Shown piece after piece: positions 21,363-32,042 of a stretch of 64,000 nt of DNA. This DNA is from Hyaloscypha bicolor E (taxonomy: Eukaryota > Ascomycota > Leotiomycetes > Helotiales > Hyaloscyphaceae), in the NCBI RefSeq assembly GCF_002865645.1, contig NW_020194555.1, positions 2,692,288 to 2,756,287 of the forward strand, given 5' to 3'. Every line of letters starts with the position of its first letter. Position 1 is the first letter of the stretch. The notes beneath the pieces were generated by a model that was not told the origin of the DNA, did no database searches, and saw nothing but the letters and a program-made list of their open reading frames with translations. The translations under genes were made by a program, and so were the position numbers.

Positions 21363-22121
21363 ATGAACTCTCTTCGCGAGAGCCGACGCCGCCGAAACAT
21401 GTTTGCAATGTGTTTAACAACCTCCCTCGCCGACCAAGTTACAAATGCGGTGGGCACCATGACGTCAGCCAGCAGAAGCTCTCACAATGAGTTCGCAGAG
21501 GGTATCGTATCATCGGTATCAGCTGCCAAACATTCACGTCTACGGAATAAGGTTCAAGAACGAATCGAAGCTGATCCTCCAACTGAGAATGTCATCCGAA
21601 GTGTTATTCAAAGTCTTCCACCGCAAACCATTGAGGGGATGTTAGTGGGCGCAGCCGGCGGAGTCATGGCTCTCCCGAATGAATTCAAAGAATTATACGC
21701 GGATCTTGCCAACAAATATCCATCTCCTTCACCTCTCGTGGGTACCCCCAGACCCATGAGACTTCAACCACCAAGACAAGATGTTGTCTGCACGATTCTC
21801 CCGGTCGGCATGTCTAAGAAGAGAAACGTTTGTCTAGAGTCAATAGAAATCCCATCTCTGCATCTCTTGCTCGCCAACCTCAAACATGCCACTTCCTCTG
21901 AGCACCAAGGCCCAACCAGTATCACAAAGACCATCACCATCCATGTGCCCACACCCGCCTTCTCCAATTCCAGAGAAACAAGTACACCAGAGAATGAATG
22001 CGAACATTGTCGTGACGCAGAGTGGAAATTCAGAAACGAGCAATGTATTGCTGGCCAGCACTCTCAAAAGTTCTATGGGGCCCAATACAACAGATTTGAT
22101 TCAATGGAAAACTATTACTAA
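21363..22121 (+). CDS. Hypothetical protein, 252 aa
   Basis: An uninterrupted frame from an ATG at 21363 to TAA. I do not recognise it. The N-terminus is Arg-rich, followed by a Ser/Ala-rich region with helical character (about 40-110), and a C-terminal segment with a CEHC pair. No signal peptide or membrane span is visible. The hAT element starts 54 bp past its stop codon, so the natural 3' UTR is probably interrupted by it. Confidence 0.45.
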   Translation: MNSLRESRRRRNMFAMCLTTSLADQVTNAVGTMTSASRSSHNEFAEGIVSSVSAAKHSRLRNKVQERIEADPPTENVIRSVIQSLPPQTIEGMLVGAAGGVMALPNEFKELYADLANKYPSPSPLVGTPRPMRLQPPRQDVVCTILPVGMSKKRNVCLESIEIPSLHLLLANLKHATSSEHQGPTSITKTITIHVPTPAFSNSRETSTPENECEHCRDAEWKFRNEQCIAGQHSQKFYGAQYNRFDSMENYY

Positions 22122-22167
22122 CAATGAGACTCAGCAAATAGGTTATCCGGAAATCCAGCGCGTCCGG

Positions 22168-22175
22168 ACTCAGTT
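22168..22175. repeat. Left target-site duplication of hAT element
   Basis: ACTCAGTT, identical to 23203-23210 on the other side of the element. Confidence 0.88.
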
Positions 22176-22199
22176 CAGGCTCGGCAACGATTGGCGTTT

Positions 22200-22265
22200 T
22201 GCACTATCGATAACAATCGATGCCACAATCGTAAGGTATCGATTGTATCGATAGTGCAATCGATT
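22200..22265. repeat. Left subterminal ATCGAT motif cluster
   Basis: Several ATCGAT cores occur within about 65 bp, in palindromic context. A matching cluster lies at 23100-23185 near the other end of the element. Confidence 0.75.
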
Positions 22266-23099
22266 GTTTAGCGAGCTAATCCCTACATACGTATGATTTT
22301 ACCCCTTTTCTAATGCCAGAAGATCCAGGAGTTTAGTAGAGTACTATACTATATATAATAAAGGTAAGGCTCTCTCTTATTTACTTATTTAAAGAAAGTA
22401 TCTAGAACTCTGCTCCTTTTCTAGTACTTAAGGTACTCCTGCATCTTGTCTGGCTTCAAGCTGCCCCCTATTCTAGGTAGCTTACCGTACGATAAGCCCC
22501 TGAAAAGACTCCCTCTGGCCTATCGCTCATTAGTACTATTGAGATGATATTAATAGCTATTCCTGTATCCGGTAAGACATAGTCTATACTAGTAAGGGGG
22601 TCTATTACGATTTACCCTACCAAAAATCGGCCGCACTCACATATTACTGCCCCTCCTTCCTTTTCTCTCAGTATTTACTCTCTCTTTAATTCTTCTCTCT
22701 CTCTATATATATAAAAGTATAAAAGTAAAAGGGGGAATTAGGGGATATTAAATTTAAGTAGTTAAAAGCCTTGGTTCTCATTATTAAAGGCAGGGAAAGG
22801 CCCCTTAATATAGTACAAATCCACTAGTCTCCCACTAGCCCTCCCATACGCTGGCTGCCTTGGGCCCATAAGCTTGGCAACTTTTAATGGGGGAGGGGTT
22901 AAGAGGGCGAGTATATAAAAGTAAAAAGCAATAAGTGGAGAGAGAAAGTGAGAAGTGAGCTTCGAGGCTTGTGGTCGCGAGGAAAAGGGAGCCCTATAAT
23001 TATAGGCTGCTTATCGCTAAATTTTAGGGCTACGATCGCTAAATTATAGGCTATAGGTACTAAAAATTTAGTGCTTAGCTTTCGTGGGGTGCGGGGTAA

Positions 23100-23185
23100 T
23101 AATCGTTTAGTAATCGATTACCAATCGATTACAATCGATAGCTAATCAATAGTGCACACAATCGATTACTAATCGATTGCTCAGC
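23100..23185. repeat. Right subterminal ATCGAT motif cluster
   Basis: At least five ATCGATT or AATCGAT motifs in under 90 bp, the counterpart of 22200-22265. Confidence 0.75.
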
Positions 23186-23202
23186 AATCGTTGCCGAGCC
23201 TG

Positions 23203-23210
23203 ACTCAGTT
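23203..23210. repeat. Right target-site duplication of hAT element
   Basis: ACTCAGTT, identical to 22168-22175. Confidence 0.88.
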
Positions 23211-23322
23211 TAATGCACTCATTCTCTATAGGAAATTGGAATGAGTGTTGTGTGCGTATCATCAAGCGACTTCGCGGATGATATCGGGGCGAATTCAGTT
23301 CCCAAGGAAAAGTGAGAATTCA

Positions 23323-23500
23323 ATGGCACTAATACTGTCAGAGATTACAGGAGAAGCGAGAAGGATCGTCTCCCAAATGAAAGACTCGCTGGAAGATGTG
23401 GAGAGCCTTCAAGAGGTCGTCCAACACAGACGAGTTAAACTTGTGCCTATCATCTGCCATACTCTTCTTCCAATCAGCATGTGGAGAAATTTCCTTCGAT
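23323..23500 (+). CDS. Possible first exon of an unknown gene
   Basis: From the ATG at 23323 a 59-codon frame with amphipathic, Glu-rich sequence (around MKDSLEDVESLQEVVQ) runs to a good GTAAGT donor at 23501. No convincing next exon was found. The sequence between 23501 and 24279 otherwise shows nothing I can support. Confidence 0.25.
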
Positions 23501-24279
23501 GTAAGTGCTCAAGAAAACGGGGAGGAGAATTGAAATCCGCACTCTATCATCTGCTCGACAAAGCATCTAATTTACCCTGCATACATTTATTTCAATTTTG
23601 TCATTTCTGTCTTTTCACAATGGTGTCGATTCAAATTATCTCGGACTTCTGTTTTGGGGGGGGAGGTTGTAAGCCAGTCCACATGGGGCGTATATTCAAC
23701 AAATCACCAGAGTGTTCTGTCTTTGGGCGCCAAAGGTCAGTGTGTTCACCTTTTTGAATCAACGGCCATGACTTCCACCGATCTCAACATCTTCTTAGTC
23801 TATTAAACAAATATTCTATAGGCTCGGGATGGAACAATGAACGAGGAACGCAAGGCTCGAATCATGGCGATTTATAATGAACTTTCCTTCCGGACGCTCC
23901 AGGCTAGCACGTCGTTCAGTTAACGAATCTCAGCCAATCGTTCTCAGACCAGAACAATCCCAGTAAAGCACTATACCAAATTAGGGCCAACGTGATTATG
24001 TATGTCCTTTCTTCGTTTTCATGCTAATATTTGACTTGAAGAGCCAAGCAATGGCCCATTCCAAGGAGCCTTCCTGCATAAATCAATCCCTGAGGCTTGA
24101 TGCGGGCCTGACGTCCTCCGTTTCCTCGTCTTTGCGACTTCATATCATTCAAAACAAATAAATTTCCCAGTCTCCGTTCTCCTTGATCCTGCTTCTACCG
24201 CAAGGGTATCGACCGTTTCCTTGTTATTCTTCTCTGAAAGCAGAAGATTTTCAAAATTCAATCTCTCCAATTGCTAGAC

Positions 24280-25412
24280 ATGGCAACAGAAATGCCCCCA
24301 ATGCCCCTCATTCTTGGAATCGGAGTCCTCTCAGAAGATCTTAGTAATCAAAAAGAGATGGTTGCAGTGGCTCGGCTGAACAATATCAAGTGTCTAGATA
24401 CCGCACGCCACTATGTACGTATTCCACTTATTTCCATGTGACCACTTCTCATGAATAGGGATAGAACGGAGGAAGATCCGAGAAGTTCATTGGCGACAAT
24501 GGTCTTTCATCTGAATTTCAGATCATTACTAAAGCACCTATGGGTGTTCTTATACCAGGTGGCTCGACCAAAGAAGGAATCTTGAAGCACTGGGAGGAAA
24601 GTGCGACGGCCTTGAAGACTGATCGAGTGTGTTCTTTCCATCAAACCTTTTCAATCGACTGACAGCTCTGCAGGTATCAATCTACTTACTTCATGTTCCC
24701 GACATCAACACTCCTATCTCCGAAACCATGGAGGGAATCCAATCCCTCTACCTCGCCGGGAAATTTGAACAAGTTCATCTACACTCACCCCTCGTCATTC
24801 AACCACTAACATCCTCAGTTCGGACTCTCCAATTTCACCGCCTCACAAGTCGAAGCCTATTACGCCTACGCCAAATCGCACAACTATATCCTCCCAACCA
24901 TTTATCAAAGTGTGTACAGTGCTGTACACCGCGGTAGCGAAACCACCTTGTTCCCCACTCTCCGCCGCCTCGGAATATTGATCCAGGGCTACTCCGTACT
25001 CGCGAGCGGCTTCCTTGTCAGAACGCCTGAGGCTATCAAAGCAGGAACAGGGAATTTCAACCCGGATACTGTACTTGGCAAGATTCTACATGAGATGTAT
25101 GGAAAACCTAGTTATCTTAAAGCTTTAGAAGAGTTTGGAAAGTTGGCTGAGGAAGCGGGAATTTCGAAGGCGGGATTGGCGTGTCGTTGGGTGGTGTGGA
25201 ATAGCTTTTTGGAGACGGAGAAGGGGGATATGGTTGTTCTGGGAGCAAGTAGCGGGAGGCAGTTGAGTGAAACTGTGAGGGAGATTCAAAAGGGTCCGCT
25301 TGAGGGGTGGGTTATGGAGAGGTTGGATGCATTGTGGAGGAGCATTGAAGCTGATGCTCCGGGAAATAATTTCGAGACTTACACGAAGTTAACCAAGGCT
25401 GGATTGCTTTGA
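24280..25412 (+). CDS. Aldo-keto reductase, AKR7-like
   Basis: Four exons, 24280-24414, 24465-24626, 24674-24772 and 24819-25412, with introns of 50, 47 and 46 bp, give 329 aa. The catalytic tetrad is visible: Asp40, Tyr45, Lys68 and His106, in DTARHY, ITKAP and LLHVPD. The body has the FGLSNFTASQVEAYY segment and a C-terminal block with GASSGRQL, which contributes to NADPH binding. The order of motifs resembles the aflatoxin-aldehyde reductase group, which reduces aldehydes with NADPH in the cytosol. The substrate here is unknown. In the first intron the acceptor used is the GATAG ending at 24464, because the earlier AATAG would create an immediate stop. Confidence 0.9.
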
Positions 25413-25838
25413 TTATGCTGTTGTCTAGAGCCTTCCTGCACTTGCTACTTTTCAAATTAGAATGAGGCATTTACGATGTTGGCACCCATGTTCGTTATAT
25501 TTCATGATTATGCTTTCCATTCCTTGGTACTCTCGCCCGAGCCATGTTCACGTGTTTCTGTCCTTCATGGTTGCAGATGAAAGTGAAGTCGTTCCACAAT
25601 CTCGGGTGAGTGAATATGGCCATATGGCGAAGGGATTGTAGTTATTGCGGTTGCGTTTGTGGAGACTTGAGAGGCTATTGACTTGGGGATATAAAAATCC
25701 TCCGCTCTGCCTCCTCTTTAATATCAACCTCAACCAGCCTCAACTGAAAACTCCAACCGCCACCTACTCAGCAACACTGATCATTGCACCACCACCCACG
25801 CGTACAACCGATCAGCCCTAAACATAGAAAGAGCAAGC
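25413..25838. other. Intergenic, nothing recognisable
   Basis: About 425 bp between the reductase stop and the next start, AT-leaning. No gene or repeat is seen. Confidence 0.5.
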
Positions 25839-26862
25839 ATGACGGACGAAGTTCAAGAACAAGCGTTCAAGGATCTCATGGCAGAGTTGGAAGCAAAGAG
25901 GTGGACTCCGCTTATGAACTCGGATGATGTAAGTTCACTCTCTTTCAATGAAAATGCCCTTGAGGGGGAAGGATTTCCTTCCTCCTACGAGAACAGTCTT
26001 TCACTTTTCACCCATCGTTTTACAATTTTTCTTACTGCCCATCGGTTCCATTTTTGCCCATCTTTCCACAATTTCACTTTCTGCTCATGTCTTCTCTTTC
26101 CGCGGATCTTCAAAGATTGCCTTATAGCTCACAAACGTCTAGATCCAAGAAGCCAACGATCTCGTCTCAAAGGCGGCCCAGAGTCAGACGACAACTATGA
26201 CCATAGCAAGCACGCTCTTCACTGCCCCTAAAGGAAATGCAAAAAAACAACAGCATAAACTGCCTTTCCTTCGGACGAAGGTCGATTTGCACTCCGCCCG
26301 CTACAACAACCTCACAACCAGCGACATCCGCTGCCTCATCCCGAGCTACATCCCTTCTCACGACAAGGTCTACCTCAAGAGGAAACGCTTCATCGAGGCA
26401 CGCTTCGGAGCTCACATGACGTACTCGTTGCTGTGGTTGTTCCGAGCTGTCAAGAAGATCATCAAAGGCACAGACGCTTGCATGGATAGCTGTGGCTGGG
26501 ACACTGAGGGTTTCTTCGCGGACTTGGCTGTGGAGCAACGGAAGACGATACTCGGTGCTATCTTCGACCAGTATCCTTTGTGGCTCCTCACCCAGTTTCG
26601 CAAGCGCGAGGCAGCCTCGGTCGATTTTAAGCAACTCTGGAGCTCGGTCGATAGCGATGGCTCCGATCGGGTGGCGCTTCGCGGCTTCTACCGCCTGATG
26701 TTCGTCGAGATGGGAGAGGCTACGTACGAGATGAGGGTTGTCAGGGGGATGAACGAGAAGAGCGATGAAGTGAGGAGGGCAAAGGCATGGAAGGAGTTTG
26801 CTGGTTGCGAGGCTGTTCAAGCTTTGAATCTTGGTGGTGCTGAGAGCTTGCCGATAGTTTGA
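25839..26862 (+). CDS. Hypothetical protein, 269 aa
   Basis: Two exons, 25839-25928 and 26143-26862, joined across a 214-bp intron (GTAAGT to TCTAG). The first 30 residues form an acidic helix (MTDEVQEQAFKDLMAELEAK), and the frame continues without a break into the long second exon. No known motif is seen. The middle is helical and mixed-charge with aromatic clusters (FGAHMTYSLLWLFRAVKKI), and there are no predicted membrane spans. The function is unknown. The intron is longer than the others in the window, but its pyrimidine-rich 3' part supports it. Confidence 0.65.
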
Positions 26863-27483
26863 GCTGGAGCAAGGGCAGGAAGAAGGAAACGAGATATACA
26901 GCACAGACTGGAGAGCGGCATTGCATCGCATCAGAAGTGAGAATGCCTTGAAATGCGCGGAAGACGTAGTTGGAGAGAAGGAGGAGAAAGCGAGCTGCAC
27001 CGCATTTGGAACAATATTGGAGGAGACCAGGGAGCTATTGGCAACAAAAGGCTGTGGTGGATGTAAGCTGGGCTATTGGAAGGTCTCAACACTTACGTGC
27101 AGTACTATAGCGTCGAAAAGAAATGCAAATGCAAATGCAATTGAGCTACCAGCGCGAACTGAATGTGCTGCTCATGCGAAGAACTCTCCCGAATGCTTTT
27201 CATGCAACCCCCTATGCAAAGTCCCAACCGGCAGCAAATGCATACACAAAATTCATCAAACCATCGACCGAACGCACAGGGTATCACCGAAATCCCCCTC
27301 TCTAATCCATTCCTCTATCCTTTCCTCTATTTAGGATTTCTCTCCCTCTCCCGTGGGTGTAGTTGTCCCTTTTGAATAAGACATGCTGTAAGGTGCCTGT
27401 TATGCTATCAGTGAGCCGTTTTCTCTAGCCAGCTTTCGTGAACACGAAGCAGTAAGTGTGAAATGTATATAAAGTAAATGAGA
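26863..27483. other. Intergenic between convergent genes
   Basis: A 621-bp 3'-to-3' spacer. Small frames on both strands overlap each other and show no motif. Confidence 0.5.
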
Positions 27484-30432
27484 TCATACCAGCGCCTGCT
27501 TGGCGACGCAAATTCTCCAAGCAAGGTTCTTGACATTTCCATCAGCGAGCACGACTCCAGACGCGAGCTCGATACCGAACATCTGGTGGACAGCAAAGAC
27601 GACTCGTTTTGCGTACTTGCCGTCTCGCTCGACCAGGCTGCCGAAGCTCTCGTTGACGGTGTTGGGTGCGATCTCTGGGTCTCGGTCGAAGCAGTTTCTG
27701 ACAACTGGGAGAAGGGCATTTTCCACGGCGGTGCGGACGAGGCCGTTCGCGTCAACCCCACCATCTTCTTCATCGAAGCGGGCGATGCGGATTTCGAAGG
27801 CGCGAGAAACTGCCATCACATTGTGCTTGCCGTCATGGTGGTAGCGGAATTCGAAAGATCCAAGAGTCCAGAACAGCTTGTCACCCTCGAAAACCATCTC
27901 TCCCTGCATGTAGTCATGTATTGAGCCATCTTCACGCTTTGCTCCTGAGACGAGTTGATCTGATACGAGGACGTTTTTGTCCCCCGATGTATGCTCATGT
28001 TCGTTTACAACGGTAGGAATCCATCGGCCTGCGGAAGAAACACGAGTGACATCTCGATCAGCATTCTCAGCTACTTTGTAGAGCCCAATCCAGTCGCTTT
28101 TGCTGTGATTGACAGGAGCTGTCCACTTGACCTTGATTGGAGCACCGTATTCAAATATCAACGGGTTGTAATTGTCTGTCCGTGGTTTGGGGAATCTTGC
28201 TGTGAGGCCTTCTTTTCCAGTGTCATGGATACTGTCAGATTGGGCTGATGAAGCCGTGCCTTCAATCTCGATAGAGTAGTCTCTGGGGTTGAAGCCTGCC
28301 AAATCAGGGGCCAGCCGAGTCACGGTTATGCGGGCCGGATATTGACTGAACAATGCTGAGGTATCTCTGACAATAGTAGAAACGCCAGCTGCAAGCTTTG
28401 GCCGAGCAGCATCCAGAAACTCATCGACAAAATGACGTGTCTCGCCAAGAACCTTGTCAACGCTGCCTTGGAATTTCTTGAAAGGAGGTGGCAACGATCT
28501 GCGAATACTTTTGGTAAGTCCAGCTTCAGGCCTGAGGTTCCTTCCGTAAAGCTTTTGCATGTGAGGTTTTTCCACGAACTGGATGAAAGCCAATGACGAG
28601 ATGTGACTGATCAGGGCAAGGAAGAAGATTGCCGGGCTCCAAGTGATGAGCACAGCTCCCCAAATTCCTGCCAGGCCGATGATGCGTTCAGGATTGTTGA
28701 GGTACCGATAAATTCCGCTGTAGGTCAATTTCGGTGCATGATCAAAGAAGAAGTCGCCGAAGAACCATCCAAATTCGCCAAGAGAATCGTAAATACTGAC
28801 TGCTGTCCATACCTGGAGCGCAACAAGCCCAGCACCCATTACGTGCTTTAGCAGAACGAGACCGTAGCCCCAGTCTGCGGGGAATGAATACATCTTCCAT
28901 GTAGCAGCGATAAAACTTGCGTAGCACATCGCCATGCTCAGATGATACATTCCCTTCCACTGTCTCCAAGCTTCTTCAGTACTTTCACCATATTTGACGA
29001 AGTGGCGAGTCCACATTTTCTTGTTTGACTGCTGGTCAAGAATGATGCCCAGGCCAACACTGTACCAAAGACGCCAGATAAGAGCATTAATAACAAAGAT
29101 AGCTTGGTAAGTTGGGGTGGAAGGGGTGACAGTAGTAATGATCACCATCAACGCCTGTAGAAGCAGAACCGAGATATCGGTGATGCGGAATAAGTCGATA
29201 TTTCGAAATCCCATCAAGTCGTGTACTGCGCTGGGCTTGGTCGATATCGTGGGGTTCAAAATGGCAAGGTCAAGGTGCTCATGGTACTCGATTCCCTCTC
29301 TATGCGCCGCAGAGGCGTTGGCAAGGTCGATGTCGCTTTGGCTTGGATATTGTTCTCGTTTCCTGGGAGGAGGGGGGTTATACGTCTTCTCGATGTGGGG
29401 ATTTTCCACATAGACGAGAAATGCGAATTGGGCAGCATGTGCGATGATGGAGATGAAGAGGACGTTGTAGCTCGCTGCCATCATTGAGATGCCGTAGTAC
29501 CCAGCATATCCCACAGAATACATCGGATGCGGGGCCATCTCGAAGACACCATCGAATGTCAACTCTTGGTCGATCAGGTAGAAGAAGTCGCCCCAATACC
29601 AAGCATAGTCTTTGACGACGCGGTGGGCATCTAATTTGACCCACAAGTTGAACCCAACCAGAAGAATGCCGGTCGCCCAACGAGCAATAGACATGACGAG
29701 ACCTTCCCCGGAGGGACGACCTCCGCACGCAATGGCAAAAAGACAATAAGACGTAAAGTCACACATCAGGATCAAGTCTACTACTCTTCTGAAAACTAGC
29801 CATGTGTTGTACTCGATCGGTGCTTCCTCGAACTTGTAGTCTTCTGGTATCTTGGTCTCCAACTCACGTTTTAGGAGCTTGTATAACCACGGACGAGGGT
29901 TCTTTCCTGTCTTTGGGTCTTCGAACAGACTCCATTTCTTGGCCCAAGTTACGAGGCGCCGATGATTGGATTGTATTTGCAGAAGATACCCAATGCCAAT
30001 GTTGTAGCATCCTCTCCAGAACAGAAATATGATCGCGAATACAGGTCGTTTGAAGGAGGCAGGTAAAAGGCAGAGGGTGAGTATATGTAGGCAGAGAATA
30101 GCGATCACAATAACGTCGGAGAGGTTCTTTGGTTGTCGAGGGTCAAGCAGCTGTGAGACCATATCGTGAGTCTGCGGTACCGTGAAGACTGTTCCATGTC
30201 AGCATGGCTGGACTACATTCGGCGTCCAATATCACTATCGACCCCGCCGGCGTCCAAACTCACTAGTCCCACTGGGCGTTCGGCCAAAGGTCTTCATCTC
30301 CTTCTCTACGTCATCGCCATCCTGCGGGGTCTCCAGGCCGCTGCCACTTGAAGAGTCCTCCTCACGTATTGTCTGGGTAGCATTTCGTTCTCGAAGGCCC
30401 TCAGACCCTCCGACTGGGGTTTGCACGCTCAT
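27484..30432 (-). CDS. CHO2: Phosphatidylethanolamine N-methyltransferase
   Basis: Two exons, 30264-30432 and 27484-30188, with a 75-bp intron, give 957 aa, the usual size for fungal CHO2. A polar N-terminus leads into the conserved [19 protein letters not shown] segment. Two homologous multi-span methyltransferase halves follow, each with a conserved aromatic block ([21 protein letters not shown] in the first; [23 protein letters not shown] in the second) and the ENPHIEKTY or EKPHMQKLY ends. The C-terminal 300 residues are the soluble domain. The enzyme adds the first methyl group from S-adenosylmethionine to phosphatidylethanolamine in the ER membrane, on the route to phosphatidylcholine. 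The start is the only ATG that gives the expected N-terminus. It is divergent from the next gene. Confidence 0.96.
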
Positions 30433-32042
30433 GTTGCCCGAAAGCGGCGGCGTTCAGTCCGCTGAGGAATGTCGTTGAACTTGGGCAGCCCGCACAAGAA
30501 TCGCGTTGTGCTAGGCGAGTGTTGAGGAATTTGGAGGTATTGCGTATTGAGGGGATTCGATGGGTTAAGAGGAGGAGCTGGCCCATGTGTCGCTCCTTTG
30601 TTCCATGGTGTTGTATTCGCTGGCCGTCAACGAGAGCTAAAGAAATATCTCGTGGGGCAGACACCGGGACCGGGGTACAAGGGACCTCTCATTGGCCAAT
30701 CAGAAGACTAACGTGCTGACCCAAACCCAAGATTCTGGCGCGTGCGTGGGATTTTGGTCAAAACAGCAAGTCGCACAATTCGTCATCATTGATATATCAA
30801 TCTTGTATCCCTTCAAAGCGGCTTTGAGTAACGGTGAGGCACGATTGGCCAGTGAAGTGTGGAATAGTAATCTTTGTCGACTTCACCTTTGGGCCTGACA
30901 GGATCAGCAGGTACCACGCACACGATGCACTGCCTGATTGGAATGGAATTGCAAGGATCGGCTGAAGTGCATCACATCCACATACAATGGAAGGAAAATG
31001 GGGCTTTTGGGGCTGGCCTTGCAGATGTCGAGATGTTAAGCCGACCTTCGGCGAGACATGCACACCGCCTTCCACAAACGGCTCTTCTTCACGTGCGCTG
31101 CTGGTGTTGAGGGACAACATCTCTACTCTGAGGCTTCGATGGTCTATACAGTAGCTTTACAAGACGACAAAACTCATTCCTGAGATCGAAGCATTCGGCG
31201 AGACATGTTGAGATACCTTCTCCTACGCCGGTCCGCCTTTGGTCGCAGTTGAGATTCACGTCCCGTGCAGCGCCTCATAGGCAACGACTCACACAGCCTC
31301 ATCATCTACACGGTCTGCTCAAATGGAATCACTTGGCGGGACGTGCCGCGTCTAACAAATCTTTCCCGTTGTATTGCAGACGATTGGGAAATATGGCGAT
31401 GTTCAAAAGTTGTGAGCCGGAGCCAGGGACCTACTTGTGGAAAAGCTGTGAGCCTGTTCGAGAGATGTGGCTTCGAGAAATCGAAAACTGCAATGATCGC
31501 GAAGTATCCCGTTTGAAAATGATGCTTTCCTACTTGTTCCGGCGATATTTGATGTTTGGTTGAAAGATATAGTTCAGATTCAAGCTATGCGCGCTGCCGC
31601 GAGTGAGGCCCCATCTTTGATTTTCGATGTACAGCCTTGCCGGGACAAAATATCTCCAATTTTGAAATTCAGCATGAGCCTTTCCTTTTGCTTTCGTCAT
31701 ACTAGCCAAAGAGCATCCGTTGTCTTCGGCCTGAGTCATTGGCCGAGACAGCCTCGCTAAGGCTGAGCTCAAGCCTACTTAAAGGAGGCTCTGGCCTTCC
31801 TTCGTCGCCTTCTTTCCTCTCCAACCTTCTCCAGCCTTGGAGTCGTGTCTCACCTTTCGCCCTGCTTCCTTGTGTTTGCCTTTGATTCTACTGCCAAGGA
31901 CCTCTTCCGACCACTCATTACGGTCGTTCAACGACACCTGCACACTCTTTTCGCACAAACACATTCTCTCCACGATTCACGCTGCGCGGAACTTCGATCA
32001 GAACATTCGAGTCGTCGAGTCTCCTCAACCGCCTGTGCAGGT
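30433..32042. other. Long divergent intergenic region
   Basis: About 1.6 kb between CHO2 (minus) and the E2/F-box gene (plus). A GTG-started frame from 31845 runs into the next gene but has no ATG before 32043, so I treat it as leader. The other frames look random, and no repeat or RNA gene is seen. Confidence 0.45.

Larger units (their letters stand above)
22176..23202. mobile_element. Non-autonomous hAT-type DNA transposon, 1,027 bp
   Basis: The two ends are perfect 18-bp inverted repeats, CAGGCTCGGCAACGATTG at 22176-22193 and its complement at 23185-23202. Both sides carry the 8-bp direct repeat ACTCAGTT (22168-22175 and 23203-23210). An 8-bp target duplication plus ends beginning CAG is the hAT superfamily signature. 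The inside has no coding frame of useful size and shows C-to-T decay. Both subterminal regions are packed with ATCGAT-containing motifs, typical of transposase-binding zones. It must have been moved by a transposase encoded elsewhere. Confidence 0.9.

Noticed and set aside
22169..23209. A 6-bp target duplication (CTCAGT) with 19-bp ends
   Set aside because: Shifting the boundary by one base gives an 8-bp duplication and ends starting CAG, which fits the hAT family fully.
23241..23320. A 30-bp GTGAG to CAG segment that would splice the frame from the ATG at 23,241
   Set aside because: It is shorter than plausible fungal introns, and the resulting frame is worse than the unspliced one.
9761..25412. 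A secondary-metabolite cluster built from the monooxygenase, dioxygenase and aldo-keto reductase
   Set aside because: They are separated by housekeeping genes such as NMD3, and no polyketide, peptide or terpene core enzyme is present.
31845..32042. 66 extra N-terminal codons for the E2/F-box protein
   Set aside because: The frame is open but begins at GTG with no ATG, and the E2 fold starts naturally at the ATG at 32,043.
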